Below, in pieces: positions 1 through 5,514 of a DNA stretch of 6,029 bases (positions are counted from its first letter, which is position 1; the number at the start of each line of letters is the position of its first letter). The notes under the pieces were generated by a model that worked only from the letters and a program-made list of their open reading frames with translations, ran no database searches and was not told the DNA's origin. The position numbers and the translations under genes are program-made. This DNA is from Bifidobacterium breve (lineage in GTDB: Bacteria; Actinomycetota; Actinomycetes; S36-B12), in contig CALPZT020000107.1 of NCBI GenBank assembly GCA_943328365.2, forward strand, positions 1 to 6,029. The letters are read 5' to 3'.

Positions 1-117
1 AAGGTCGATGACAAGCACTGTGTGACCCCGCTGGGCCAATGAGGCCGCCACGTTCACCGTGGTTGTCGTCTTCCCGACTCCGCCCTTCTGATTCGCGACA
101 CTCACGACGCGGGTCAC
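1..117 (-). CDS. parA: Chromosome-partitioning ATPase ParA/Soj (N-terminal part)
   Basis: Only the first 39 codons are present; the gene continues beyond the left edge. ParA is a cytoplasmic, nucleoid-associated ATPase that works with ParB bound at parS to segregate replicated origins. The visible peptide contains VANQKGGVGKTTTTVNVAAS, the deviant Walker A motif (KGGVGKTT, residues 11-18) with the signature lysine of the ParA/MinD family, followed by the first beta strand after it, HTVLVID. I chose the GTG at 117, which has GGGG eight bases upstream. An in-frame GTG at 126 would add three residues, and an in-frame TGA lies further upstream. The parS palindrome sits 27 bp in front. parB is expected next on the left but is not in the window. 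The family call is firm; the exact start is not. Confidence 0.93.
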   Translation of the reverse strand, partial: MTRVVSVANQKGGVGKTTTTVNVAASLAQRGHTVLVIDL

Positions 118-143
118 TCGGGCCACCCCAGATCGACCCGCTC

Positions 144-171
144 CATTGATGTTTCACGTGAAACATCAATG
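144..171. promoter_or_regulatory. parS: parS centromere site in a 28-bp perfect palindrome
   Basis: Positions 150-165 read TGTTTCACGTGAAACA, the canonical ParB-binding parS 16-mer. The symmetry extends six bases further on each side, so 144-171 is a perfect inverted repeat centred between 157 and 158. It lies between parA and rsmG. ParB-CTP clamps load at such sites and slide outward, building the partition complex and recruiting SMC. Its place 27 bp before the chosen parA start means it could also affect parAB expression; that part is inference. Confidence 0.95.
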
Positions 172-265
172 CTCGTCTCTAGCCCATGGGCCATGGGCCA
201 GCCGAGACCGCTCGACGTGGGCGATTCGGTGTCCTGCTGAGGTGATGGGGGAAGGTGCACGTCGG

Positions 266-976
266 TCATTGTGCCGTACTTCTCACGCCGGTCACGACGG
301 TGGTTGCGGGGTCTACTTCGCCAACACCGCACAGCATCACTCGTAACCCGGTAACACCAAGCGCAGTTGCGACGTCTCTGGCCGCCTGGACTTCATCTTC
401 AGCGTTGCTGCCCTTGAGCATCACCAGGCGACCACCGGGCTTGAGTAGTGGAACTGTCCATCCGAGCAGTCGATCCAACGGTGCCACCGCGCGGGCCGTC
501 ACGACATCGACGCCACTCCACGTCGGATCCGTGCACACGTCCTCCGCTCGGCCCCGACGGACCGCAACACGGTCGTCCAGTCCAAGGCCTGCGACCACTG
601 TCTGCAGGAACGTCGCGCGACGGAGCAGGGGCTCAACGAGTGTGAGCGTGAGATCCGGCCGGGCGATCGCCCACACCAAGCCCGGCAACCCTGCACCGGA
701 CCCCACATCCGCGACGCTCGTCGAGTCCTCGACTAGGTCTGTGCCTGGACCAACGACCACTGCACAGTTGAGGAGATGCCGTGACCACAGGCGCGGAGCC
801 TCTCGTGGGCCGATGAGACCCATGGTCACCCCATCGGTCTCCAGCACGTGCGCATACGCGCGCAGTTGATCGGCTACCGGTGCTAGCCAGGGAGGCAGAT
901 CGGTCGGCTCTATGTGGTTCACGTGAAACAGTCGACGATCAAGACACCCGGATGACGACGCAACGCCGGGGCTCAT
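266..976 (-). CDS. rsmG: 16S rRNA (guanine527-N7)-methyltransferase RsmG
   Basis: RsmG (formerly GidB) uses S-adenosylmethionine to methylate N7 of G527 in the 530 loop of 16S rRNA; loss of it is known to give low-level streptomycin resistance. The frame encodes 236 aa. Family features in order are GLIGPREAPRLWSRHLLNCAV (about 53-73), the SAM-binding motif I VADVGSGAGLPGLVWAI (88-104), the acidic end of strand 2 LVEPLLRRATFL (113-124), and TARAVAPLDRLL with LLKPGGRLVMLKG (160-189). The ATG at 976 has AGAGGG just upstream but overlaps the end of jag by 38 bp. An in-frame GTG at 922 would give about 218 aa, closer to typical actinobacterial lengths, and would place the start inside the second parS site. 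The C-terminus looks complete and stops with TGA. The gene is probably the last or nearly last cistron of the leftward operon from rpmH. Confidence 0.95.
   Translation of the reverse strand: MSPGVASSSGCLDRRLFHVNHIEPTDLPPWLAPVADQLRAYAHVLETDGVTMGLIGPREAPRLWSRHLLNCAVVVGPGTDLVEDSTSVADVGSGAGLPGLVWAIARPDLTLTLVEPLLRRATFLQTVVAGLGLDDRVAVRRGRAEDVCTDPTWSGVDVVTARAVAPLDRLLGWTVPLLKPGGRLVMLKGSNAEDEVQAARDVATALGVTGLRVMLCGVGEVDPATTVVTGVRSTAQ
915..930. promoter_or_regulatory. parS: Second parS site, one mismatch, within rsmG 5' region
   Basis: TGGTTCACGTGAAACA differs from the canonical 16-mer only at the third base (G for T). It lies inside the 5' end of the rsmG reading frame, where it encodes the FHVN residues, and just past the end of jag. 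Actinobacterial origins usually carry several parS copies, often one at the rsmG start, so this is very likely a working ParB site. It lies 765 bp from the first copy. Confidence 0.88.
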
Positions 977-1475
977 CGCCCTCTGATTCGCTCACGAGAC
1001 CGGACTCGGCGACAGCATCATGCACGACCTTGCGCTCGAACGGAGTCATCGGATCCATCGTGATGGGTGCCCCTGTTCGCTGGGCCTCGGCTATCGCGGA
1101 CTTCGCCAATTCAACGAGTGCTGCGCGCCGAGCAGCGCGGAATCCGGCGATATCAAGCATGAGCCGGGATCGCTCGCCTGTCTCTCGCGCCGCGGCCAGG
1201 CGGGTGAGCTCCTGCAGTGCGTCGAGGATCTCGCCCTTCGCCCCGACGAGATGCCGCAGATCACCCTCGCGTACCTCGACGACCGAGACCATCGCGCGGT
1301 TGCCCTCGACGTCGATATCAATGTCTCCGTCAAGATCAGCGATATCGAGCAGCCCTTCGAGATAGTCGGCTGCTGCGTCGCCCTCGCGATCGAGCAGCGA
1401 CCCACCCTTCACCTCGGGCTCGACTGCCGCGACAGCCCCGGCTTCTGCCTCCGTGCGCGCCTGATCGTCCGTCAT
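939..1475 (-). CDS. jag: KH-R3H RNA-binding protein Jag/KhpB
   Basis: Jag (KhpB, EloR, SpoIIIJ-associated protein) is a cytoplasmic RNA-binding protein. In other Gram-positives it acts with KhpA in RNA regulation and cell elongation. The 178-aa product has an acidic N-terminus of about 30 residues, a short Jag-like segment (AADYLEGLLDIADLDGDIDIDV, about 35-56), a KH domain with the GxxG loop GAKG (78-81) in LVGAKGEILDALQELTRLA, and a C-terminal R3H domain with the R-x3-H pair R148/H152 in MTPFERKVVHDAV. I chose ATG at 1475 because GGGAG (1481-1485) sits five bases upstream. A GTG at 1487 would add four residues but has no ribosome binding site. It lies 27 bp after yidC, the usual partner in this order, and its 3' end overlaps rsmG. 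The N-terminal Jag_N domain is weak or shortened. Confidence 0.93.
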   Translation of the reverse strand: MTDDQARTEAEAGAVAAVEPEVKGGSLLDREGDAAADYLEGLLDIADLDGDIDIDVEGNRAMVSVVEVREGDLRHLVGAKGEILDALQELTRLAAARETGERSRLMLDIAGFRAARRAALVELAKSAIAEAQRTGAPITMDPMTPFERKVVHDAVAESGLVSESEGDEPRRCVVIRVS

Positions 1476-1502
1476 TTCATCTCCCACAATCGTGTCAGAC
1501 AG

Positions 1503-2456
1503 CTACGAGGTGCCCTTGCGCTTACTGCGCGGGGTCTTCTTCGGCTGCACTCTGGCTGGCGTTGATTCTTCCGTTGCCTCGGACTCGTTGCCCAGGGCTT
1601 GGTCTGCGGTGATGCTCTTGGCTGCCTTGTCCTTCGCCTTTTGGGCCCTGCGCGCCTCGCGCGCGGCGAAGGCAGGCGTACCTGGCTGCGGGTTGTTCCT
1701 GATCACCCAGAACTGCTGGCCCATCGACCACAGGTTCGTGGTGAACCAGTAGATGAGCACGCCGATCGGGAAGTTGATGCCGCCGATGGCAAAGACGAGT
1801 GGGAACACGTACAGCAGGATTTTCTGCTGACGGACCACTGGGTTGTCGGATGCGGTGTTCTTCACGATCATCTGACGCTGGGTGAGGAAGGTTGTCGTTG
1901 TCATCGCGATGATGAGAATGAAGGCGACGATCTTCGTATAAAGCGGCGTGAAGCCGTCCTTCATCACCTCGTCTGCGCCCATGAAGGTTCCGTAGAGCGG
2001 CGCACCGAAAATCGATGCGTCGTGGGCCTGGTCAAGAAGGGACGCGTAACGCTCCCACTGGAACACGCCTTGCGGCTGATCCATCGCGATACCTTGGAGC
2101 ACGCCGAACAGCGCGAAAAAGATCGGTGCCTGAAGAAGGATCGGCAGGCAGGAGGAGAGCGGGTTCGTCCCGGTCTCCTTGTAGAGCTTCATCATCTCCT
2201 GCGACTGCTTTTCGCGATCGCCGGCGTACTTCTTCTGAATCTCCTTCATCTGCGGCTGGATCAACTGCAGGTTCCGCTGCGACTTGATCTGCTTGACGAA
2301 CAGAGGAATGAGGATAATGCGGATGACGATCACAAGACCGACGATCGACAGCGCCCACGTCCAGCCGCTCGCCGGATCCATGAAGGTGCTCAGCAGTTGG
2401 TGGAACTGGACGAGAATCCAGCTCACGCCGGTGCGCAGCCAATCGAGAATGAACAT
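1503..2456 (-). CDS. yidC: Membrane protein insertase YidC/Oxa1
   Basis: YidC inserts and folds membrane proteins in the cytoplasmic membrane, alone or with SecYEG. The 317-aa product lacks the large periplasmic domain of Gram-negative YidC, as expected for Gram-positives. Membrane segments are about 33-54, 99-123, 173-191 and a long hydrophobic stretch 213-243 that probably contains two helices. The conserved hydrophilic-groove arginine is R46 in VIVIRIILIPL. A charged cytoplasmic hairpin follows (QPQMKEIQKKYAGDREKQSQEMMKLYKE, about 67-94), then NPLSSCLPILLQAPIFFALF. The tail (253-317) is strongly basic at both ends, ending KKTPRSKRKGTS, which suits ribosome binding; this reading of the tail is inference. 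AAGGGA lies four bases before ATG 2456. No lipobox or cleavable signal is obvious. It lies 21 bp after yidD in the rpmH operon and stops with TAG. Confidence 0.97.
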   Translation of the reverse strand: MFILDWLRTGVSWILVQFHQLLSTFMDPASGWTWALSIVGLVIVIRIILIPLFVKQIKSQRNLQLIQPQMKEIQKKYAGDREKQSQEMMKLYKETGTNPLSSCLPILLQAPIFFALFGVLQGIAMDQPQGVFQWERYASLLDQAHDASIFGAPLYGTFMGADEVMKDGFTPLYTKIVAFILIIAMTTTTFLTQRQMIVKNTASDNPVVRQQKILLYVFPLVFAIGGINFPIGVLIYWFTTNLWSMGQQFWVIRNNPQPGTPAFAAREARRAQKAKDKAAKSITADQALGNESEATEESTPARVQPKKTPRSKRKGTS

Positions 2457-2477
2457 GAGTTCCCTTGTGATGTCGTG

Positions 2478-2816
2478 TCAGGTCAGGGGCCGTACGCGTG
2501 GCTTTCCATCTGGAAGTATGTCTGGTCTCCAGTGTCGACCTGATGGTACGGGGTCAATTCCACCAGCATTCCATGGGTTACAGCGCAAGAGACGCCAAAC
2601 GGTCAGGCAGGTGCCCTTGAGCGCACCATGCTGGACGACAGACTGCAACCCATATTCCGAGCAACTCGGATAGAACCGGCAACTCGGCATGAGAAGTTTC
2701 GAGAGCGTGAGTTGATAGCCGCGGATGAGGATGATGAGGAGCCACTTGAGCACCCACCCGAGTGAGTGGTCCCACGCCCAGACAAACCTCGCAAGCAGGG
2801 CCCCGACCCACGTCAT
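2478..2816 (-). CDS. yidD: Membrane protein insertion efficiency factor YidD
   Basis: YidD is a small membrane-associated protein that assists YidC-dependent insertion; its mechanism is not settled. The 112-aa product carries the family core with high identity: IRGYQLTLSKLLMPSCRFYPSCSEYG (about 31-56), with cysteines at 46 and 52, then HGALKGTCLTVWRLLRCNPWNAGGIDPVP (63-91). The hydrophobic, tryptophan-rich stretch at 11-31 may form an amphipathic or membrane-anchoring helix. The ATG at 2816 lies 10 bp after the rnpA stop and lacks a good Shine-Dalgarno sequence, so it may depend on translation of rnpA. Its place between rnpA and yidC is the standard one. The stop is TGA. Confidence 0.95.
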   Translation of the reverse strand: MTWVGALLARFVWAWDHSLGWVLKWLLIILIRGYQLTLSKLLMPSCRFYPSCSEYGLQSVVQHGALKGTCLTVWRLLRCNPWNAGGIDPVPSGRHWRPDILPDGKPRVRPLT

Positions 2817-2826
2817 CTCGGCGACT

Positions 2827-3186
2827 TCACTTGGCCATCTTCACCGCTGCACTCGAGAACGCCGAGCGGAGTTCGTCGCCTAGTCGTGCGCTCGACGCAA
2901 CGGCAGCTTTGGGCAGCGCACGAACGACAACAGTGCAGCCATCCGGGAGGAGTGTCAGGAGGCTGCGTGCCTGCCAACGCAAGCGGCGTGCCACGGCGTG
3001 CCTGATTACCGAGCCGCCAACGCCCTTGCCGACTGTGAACCCAATACGTGTCGTGCTCGGGTCACCAATCGCGCCCGGCGGAGGCATGACATGGACAACG
3101 AAACAAGGGCGCGACACCTTTGTGCCGCGCCTTGTTGTGACGAGGAAATCTGCCGAACGGGTCAGACGATGCGCCGATGGGAGCAT
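2827..3186 (-). CDS. rnpA: Ribonuclease P protein component RnpA
   Basis: RnpA binds the catalytic RNase P RNA and helps it recognise and cleave the 5' leader of precursor tRNAs. The 119-aa product starts in the family manner, MLPSAHRLTRSADF. It contains the central strand RIGFTVGKGVGGSVIRHAVARRLR (47-70), which corresponds to the conserved RNR motif region. The motif is divergent here (RHAVARR instead of RNxxKRR), as I recall for other actinobacteria. The later segment DGCTVVVRALPKAA (82-95) matches the family beta strand. No strong ribosome binding site precedes ATG 3186, but the MLP start matches homologues. It follows rpmH by 14 bp, the classic rpmH-rnpA pair, and stops with TGA. Confidence 0.95.
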   Translation of the reverse strand: MLPSAHRLTRSADFLVTTRRGTKVSRPCFVVHVMPPPGAIGDPSTTRIGFTVGKGVGGSVIRHAVARRLRWQARSLLTLLPDGCTVVVRALPKAAVASSARLGDELRSAFSSAAVKMAK

Positions 3187-3200
3187 GCCGGATGGTGAGC

Positions 3201-3335
3201 CTAGGCTGAGATGGTCGTGCGACCCTTGGCTCGACGACCGGCAAGGATCGCGCGGCCTGCGCGGGTGCGCATCCGCAAGCGGAAGCCGTGCGTCTTCGCC
3301 CGACGGCGGTTGTTGGGCTGGAAGGTGCGCTTCAT
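3201..3335 (-). CDS. rpmH: 50S ribosomal protein L34
   Basis: This short gene encodes 44 residues beginning MKRTFQPNNRRRAKTHGFRL and ending AKGRTTISA. It matches bacterial L34 over its full length, including the invariant KRTFQPN start, the RRAKTHGFRLRM core and the RAGRAILAGRRAKGR tail. L34 is a very basic protein of the large ribosomal subunit. The start ATG (3333-3335) has a clear AGGAG (3343-3347) seven bases upstream, and the stop is TAG. It is the first gene of the leftward operon that continues into rnpA, and it lies beside the divergent control region shared with dnaA. Confidence 0.97.
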   Translation of the reverse strand: MKRTFQPNNRRRAKTHGFRLRMRTRAGRAILAGRRAKGRTTISA

Positions 3336-3381
3336 GGTCAGGCTCCTGGGCGGACTGTTGGGGAAGACGGATAACTCGCTG

Positions 3382-3411
3382 AGCCTAGGCAGGAACCCCA
3401 GCGCTGGTCAA
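3382..3411 (-). promoter_or_regulatory. Probable rpmH operon promoter
   Basis: Read on the minus strand, TTGACC (3406-3411) is followed after 18 bases by TAGGCT (3382-3387). This fits a housekeeping sigma-70-type promoter, and TAGGCT is a common actinobacterial -10 form. It would start transcription near 3375, leaving a leader of about 40 bases with the AGGAG of rpmH. No better promoter is visible between rpmH and dnaA on this strand. The assignment is by pattern only. Confidence 0.6.
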
Positions 3412-3465
3412 ACCAAGCACCGCACCGCACAAGTAGGCCACAGCCACTTGTTTGCCGGACCGCCC

Positions 3466-3496
3466 TTGGCTAAGTTGGGCGACTGCTCCACATAAT
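3466..3496 (+). promoter_or_regulatory. Possible dnaA promoter
   Basis: TTGGCT (3466-3471) and CATAAT (3491-3496) are separated by 19 bases. The -10 resembles TATAAT, but the -35 is weak and the spacing is long. The position, about 60 bp before the chosen dnaA start and just before the DnaA-box-like repeats, is suitable. This is a weak call. Confidence 0.35.
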
Positions 3497-3506
3497 GCTC
3501 CACAAC

Positions 3507-3547
3507 TGTGGACAGTCCTGTGGAAAGTTTACGATGTGTGTGGAAAG
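3507..3547 (+). promoter_or_regulatory. DnaA-box-like direct repeats in the dnaA leader
   Basis: Three copies lie in the same orientation: TGTGGACAG (3507-3515), TGTGGAAAG (3519-3527) and TGTGGAAAG (3539-3547). The first is one base from the reverse of the actinobacterial box TTGTCCACA; the other two are weaker. They lie between the possible -10 and the dnaA start, and the last overlaps the AAAGGGGG ribosome binding site. Autorepression of dnaA by DnaA is known in other bacteria and is the likely role here. Confidence 0.65.
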
Positions 3548-3555
3548 GGGGCCCG

Positions 3556-5001
3556 GTGGACGACCCCGCCGATCTCACCGCAGTGTGGGCGCAAGCCCTG
3601 TCCACGCTCGCCGATGGTGTCCTCACTCCGCAGCAACGCGCCTTTGTCTCCCTGACCCGTCCGCTTGCACTCGTAGAAGACACCGTCCTCATTGCTGCTC
3701 CCAATGAATTCACCAAAGACGTCCTTGAGACTCGGCTTCGTCCCTTTGTCGTGAGCGCACTGTCTGAGACCCTTGGCCGGGAAATCCGCCTCGCCGTCAC
3801 TGTCGATTCGTCCATCGCTCCTTCACTGGACGAAGTTGCGACCGATGCTCTCGCCGACGCAACGTACGCGGACGAATCCCCTGCACCGACCTCTGAGCAA
3901 CCGCTCCCTAAATTCGATGACGGACCCCGTCCGGGAACCGGCTCGCCGACCACTCGTCATCAAGACGGTCGTCTCAACGCTAAGTACACATTCGACACCT
4001 TCGTCATCGGATCAAGTAACCGCTTCGCACACGCCGCCGCCGTCGCTGTGGCTGAGCGCCCCGCTGCCGCCTACAACCCCCTGTTCATCTACGGGGGTTC
4101 TGGTCTCGGCAAGACTCACTTGCTTCACGCAATCGGTCATTACACGCGGACGCTGTACAGCGGAACACGAGTTCGATATGTGAGTTCCGAGGAATTCACG
4201 AATGAATTCATCAACAGCATTCGCGACGATAAGGCAGCTGCATTCCAACGACGCTACCGCGACGTCGACGTCCTCATTGTCGACGATATTCAATTCCTCA
4301 GTGGGAAGGTCCAGACCCAAGAGGAGTTCTTCCATACGTTCAACACTCTCCACAATGCTGACAAGCAGATAGTTGTCACCTCTGATCAGCCGCCGAAGCA
4401 ACTCCCCGACTTCGAGGACCGCATGCGTTCGCGCTTCGAGTGGGGCCTCATGACAGACGTGCAGCCACCGGACCTCGAGACCAGAATCGCGATCCTCCGG
4501 AAGAAGAGCGTGCAGGAGCGACTCGATGCACCCGCCGAAGTCCTGGAGTACATCGCCTCGAAGATCTCCAGCAACATCCGTGAACTCGAAGGAGCCCTCA
4601 TTCGAGTCACTGCCTTCGCGTCCCTCAATCGTCAGCCGGTTGACCTGGCCATCACTGAGATCGTCCTGAAGGATCTCTTCCCCTCCGACACCGGCCCCGA
4701 GATCACAGCTGCACAGATCATGGCCGCGACAGCGTCGTATTTCGGGGTCACCATTGATGACCTGTGCGGCGCAAGCCGCTCCCGTGTACTCGTCACCGCA
4801 CGGCAAATCGCCATGTACCTCTGCAGGGAGCTCACGGATCTGTCGCTTCCGAAGATCGGCCAGGCATTCGGTGGTCGGGATCACACCACTGTCATGCACG
4901 CTGACCGGAAGATCCGCCAACTCATGGCGGAGCGGCGCAGCCTGTTCAACCAGGTAACCGACCTCACGGGCCGCATCAAGTCCCAACCTCGGTCGGTCTA
5001 G
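3556..5001 (+). CDS. dnaA: Chromosomal replication initiator protein DnaA
   Basis: DnaA is the AAA+ ATPase that binds DnaA boxes in oriC, opens the duplex and helps load the helicase. The 481-aa product has all four domains: domain I about 1-85 (LTAVWAQALSTL, then LTPQQRAFVSLTRPLALVED), a short acidic, proline-containing linker about 86-140, domain III starting LNAKYTFDTFVIGSSNRFAHAAA, and domain IV from about 380. Domain III has Walker A GGSGLGKTH (180-188), Walker B VLIVDDIQF (239-247), sensor I VVTSDQPP (273-280), the arginine-finger box RMRSRFEWG (289-297) and sensor II NIRELEGAL (340-348). Domain IV has CRELTDLSLPKIGQAF and the DNA-recognition signature GGRDHTTVMHA (439-449). I chose GTG 3556 because AAAGGGGG lies four bases upstream. 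An in-frame GTG at 3508 would add 16 unconvincing residues read from DnaA-box repeats. Nothing in it looks damaged. Confidence 0.98.
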   Translation: MDDPADLTAVWAQALSTLADGVLTPQQRAFVSLTRPLALVEDTVLIAAPNEFTKDVLETRLRPFVVSALSETLGREIRLAVTVDSSIAPSLDEVATDALADATYADESPAPTSEQPLPKFDDGPRPGTGSPTTRHQDGRLNAKYTFDTFVIGSSNRFAHAAAVAVAERPAAAYNPLFIYGGSGLGKTHLLHAIGHYTRTLYSGTRVRYVSSEEFTNEFINSIRDDKAAAFQRRYRDVDVLIVDDIQFLSGKVQTQEEFFHTFNTLHNADKQIVVTSDQPPKQLPDFEDRMRSRFEWGLMTDVQPPDLETRIAILRKKSVQERLDAPAEVLEYIASKISSNIRELEGALIRVTAFASLNRQPVDLAITEIVLKDLFPSDTGPEITAAQIMAATASYFGVTIDDLCGASRSRVLVTARQIAMYLCRELTDLSLPKIGQAFGGRDHTTVMHADRKIRQLMAERRSLFNQVTDLTGRIKSQPRSV

Positions 5002-5065
5002 CTCACGACGTCCCACTTGCACCACTGATCCCAGCAACCCCACTCTTCCCCAAGTTCTCCCCAAC

Positions 5066-5074
5066 TGTGGATAA
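5066..5074 (-). promoter_or_regulatory. DnaA box, perfect consensus
   Basis: The plus strand reads TGTGGATAA, the exact reverse complement of TTATCCACA. It lies 65 bp after the dnaA stop and is the first strong box of oriC. Confidence 0.9.
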
Positions 5075-5183
5075 CTCATGGGGACGCCACCACTCCGGGG
5101 CCAACCCTCTTCGTTCGCCATCACACAGGCTGGGCACAACCTGTTCACACCACATCCCGGCCTTCGCACTCCGTCGTCCAAAA

Positions 5184-5192
5184 TGTGGATAA
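5184..5192 (-). promoter_or_regulatory. DnaA box, perfect consensus
   Basis: The plus strand again reads TGTGGATAA, within the locally A-rich AAAATGTGGATAAATG. It has the same orientation as the box at 5066 and lies 118 bp downstream of it. Confidence 0.9.
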
Positions 5193-5232
5193 ATGCCGCC
5201 CATCTCCCGACCTTCAGCACGCCGACCACTGC

Positions 5233-5251
5233 GTGTCCACAACTGTCCACA
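5233..5251 (+). promoter_or_regulatory. Tandem pair of DnaA boxes
   Basis: GTGTCCACA (5233-5241) and CTGTCCACA (5243-5251) each differ from TTGTCCACA only at the first base. They repeat with a 10-bp period, about one helical turn, so two DnaA molecules could bind side by side on one face. Their orientation is opposite to that of the two perfect boxes. Confidence 0.8.
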
Positions 5252-5263
5252 TGCGATCACCGT

Positions 5264-5335
5264 GTTTCCACACGACTCGTGCTCGGTGACACGCCTCGTG
5301 AACACGGGCAACGTCCACCTTCCACAGAATCCACA
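5264..5335 (+). promoter_or_regulatory. Weak DnaA-box-like sites
   Basis: GTTTCCACA (5264-5272), CCTTCCACA (5318-5326) and GAATCCACA (5327-5335) share the TCCACA half of the box with two or three mismatches elsewhere. The last two abut with a 9-bp period. All have the same orientation as the tandem pair. They are candidates for low-affinity sites filled by DnaA-ATP during initiation. Confidence 0.5.
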
Positions 5336-5399
5336 GGACCTATGACGATGACTACACCTCATGCTGCTGGAGTCTCCAACACATCAACACAAGCAAACC

Positions 5400-5408
5400 T
5401 GTGGACAT
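5400..5408 (-). promoter_or_regulatory. DnaA box, one mismatch
   Basis: The plus strand reads TGTGGACAT, the reverse complement of ATGTCCACA, one base from TTGTCCACA. It is the last clear box before dnaN and faces the plus-oriented group. Confidence 0.75.
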
Positions 5409-5492
5409 CCGGGTCATGTGCGCACCGCACGTGCAAGACTCATCCGACCAGCCCCGTGTCGTTCCTGGTCAGGCCAGACGACATACTCAGGA

Positions 5493-5506
5493 CTTTCGTA
5501 CGAAAG
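5493..5506. promoter_or_regulatory. Palindrome overlapping the dnaN ribosome binding site
   Basis: CTTTCGTACGAAAG is a perfect 14-bp palindrome ending eight bases before the dnaN start. Its right arm supplies most of the likely Shine-Dalgarno sequence AAAGG (5503-5507). As RNA it could form a 5-bp stem with a GTAC loop that hides the ribosome binding site; as DNA it could be a dimeric regulator's operator. Neither role is shown. Confidence 0.45.
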
Positions 5507-5514
5507 GCGAGACA

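Larger units (their letters stand above)
5002..5514. other. oriC: Chromosomal replication origin oriC
   Basis: This 513-bp gap between dnaA and dnaN holds no convincing gene and is dense in DnaA-box sequences. There are two perfect TTATCCACA boxes (5066-5074 and 5184-5192, both on the minus strand). One-mismatch boxes lie at 5233-5241 and 5243-5251 (plus) and 5400-5408 (minus). Weaker ones lie at 5131-5139, 5141-5149, 5264-5272, 5318-5326 and 5327-5335. The dnaA-dnaN location is the usual origin site in Actinobacteria. I cannot place the unwinding element firmly; the least GC-rich stretch is about 5340-5400, next to the last box. No rho-independent terminator follows dnaA. Confidence 0.93.

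Noticed and set aside
184..197. Tandem CCATGGG CCATGGG repeat after parS
   Set aside because: Two copies of a 7-mer in high-GC sequence; no third copy and no stem strong enough for a terminator.
114..332. 72-codon minus-strand frame spanning the rsmG end, parS and parA start
   Set aside because: It overlaps rsmG, reads through the parS palindrome and resembles no family; the out-of-frame parA start fits better.
255..869. 204-codon open frame on the plus strand opposite rsmG
   Set aside because: The product is a low-complexity Ser/Thr/Arg-rich sequence complementary to the clear rsmG frame.
1599..2543. 314-codon open frame on the plus strand opposite yidC
   Set aside because: It mirrors yidC, is rich in charged residues and histidine as expected for the complement of a membrane protein, and has no family resemblance.
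3508..3555. Upstream GTG start for dnaA adding 16 residues
   Set aside because: The added peptide is read from DnaA-box repeats and lacks a ribosome binding site, while GTG 3556 has a strong one and gives a normal DnaA N-terminus.
5002..5065. Terminator after dnaA
   Set aside because: The region is C-rich and has no GC-rich hairpin followed by a T run.
4012..5250. 412-codon open frame on the minus strand opposite dnaA
   Set aside because: It is an antisense shadow of a well-conserved dnaA and extends into oriC across DnaA boxes. The protein has no recognisable domain, and high-GC codon bias commonly opens this frame.
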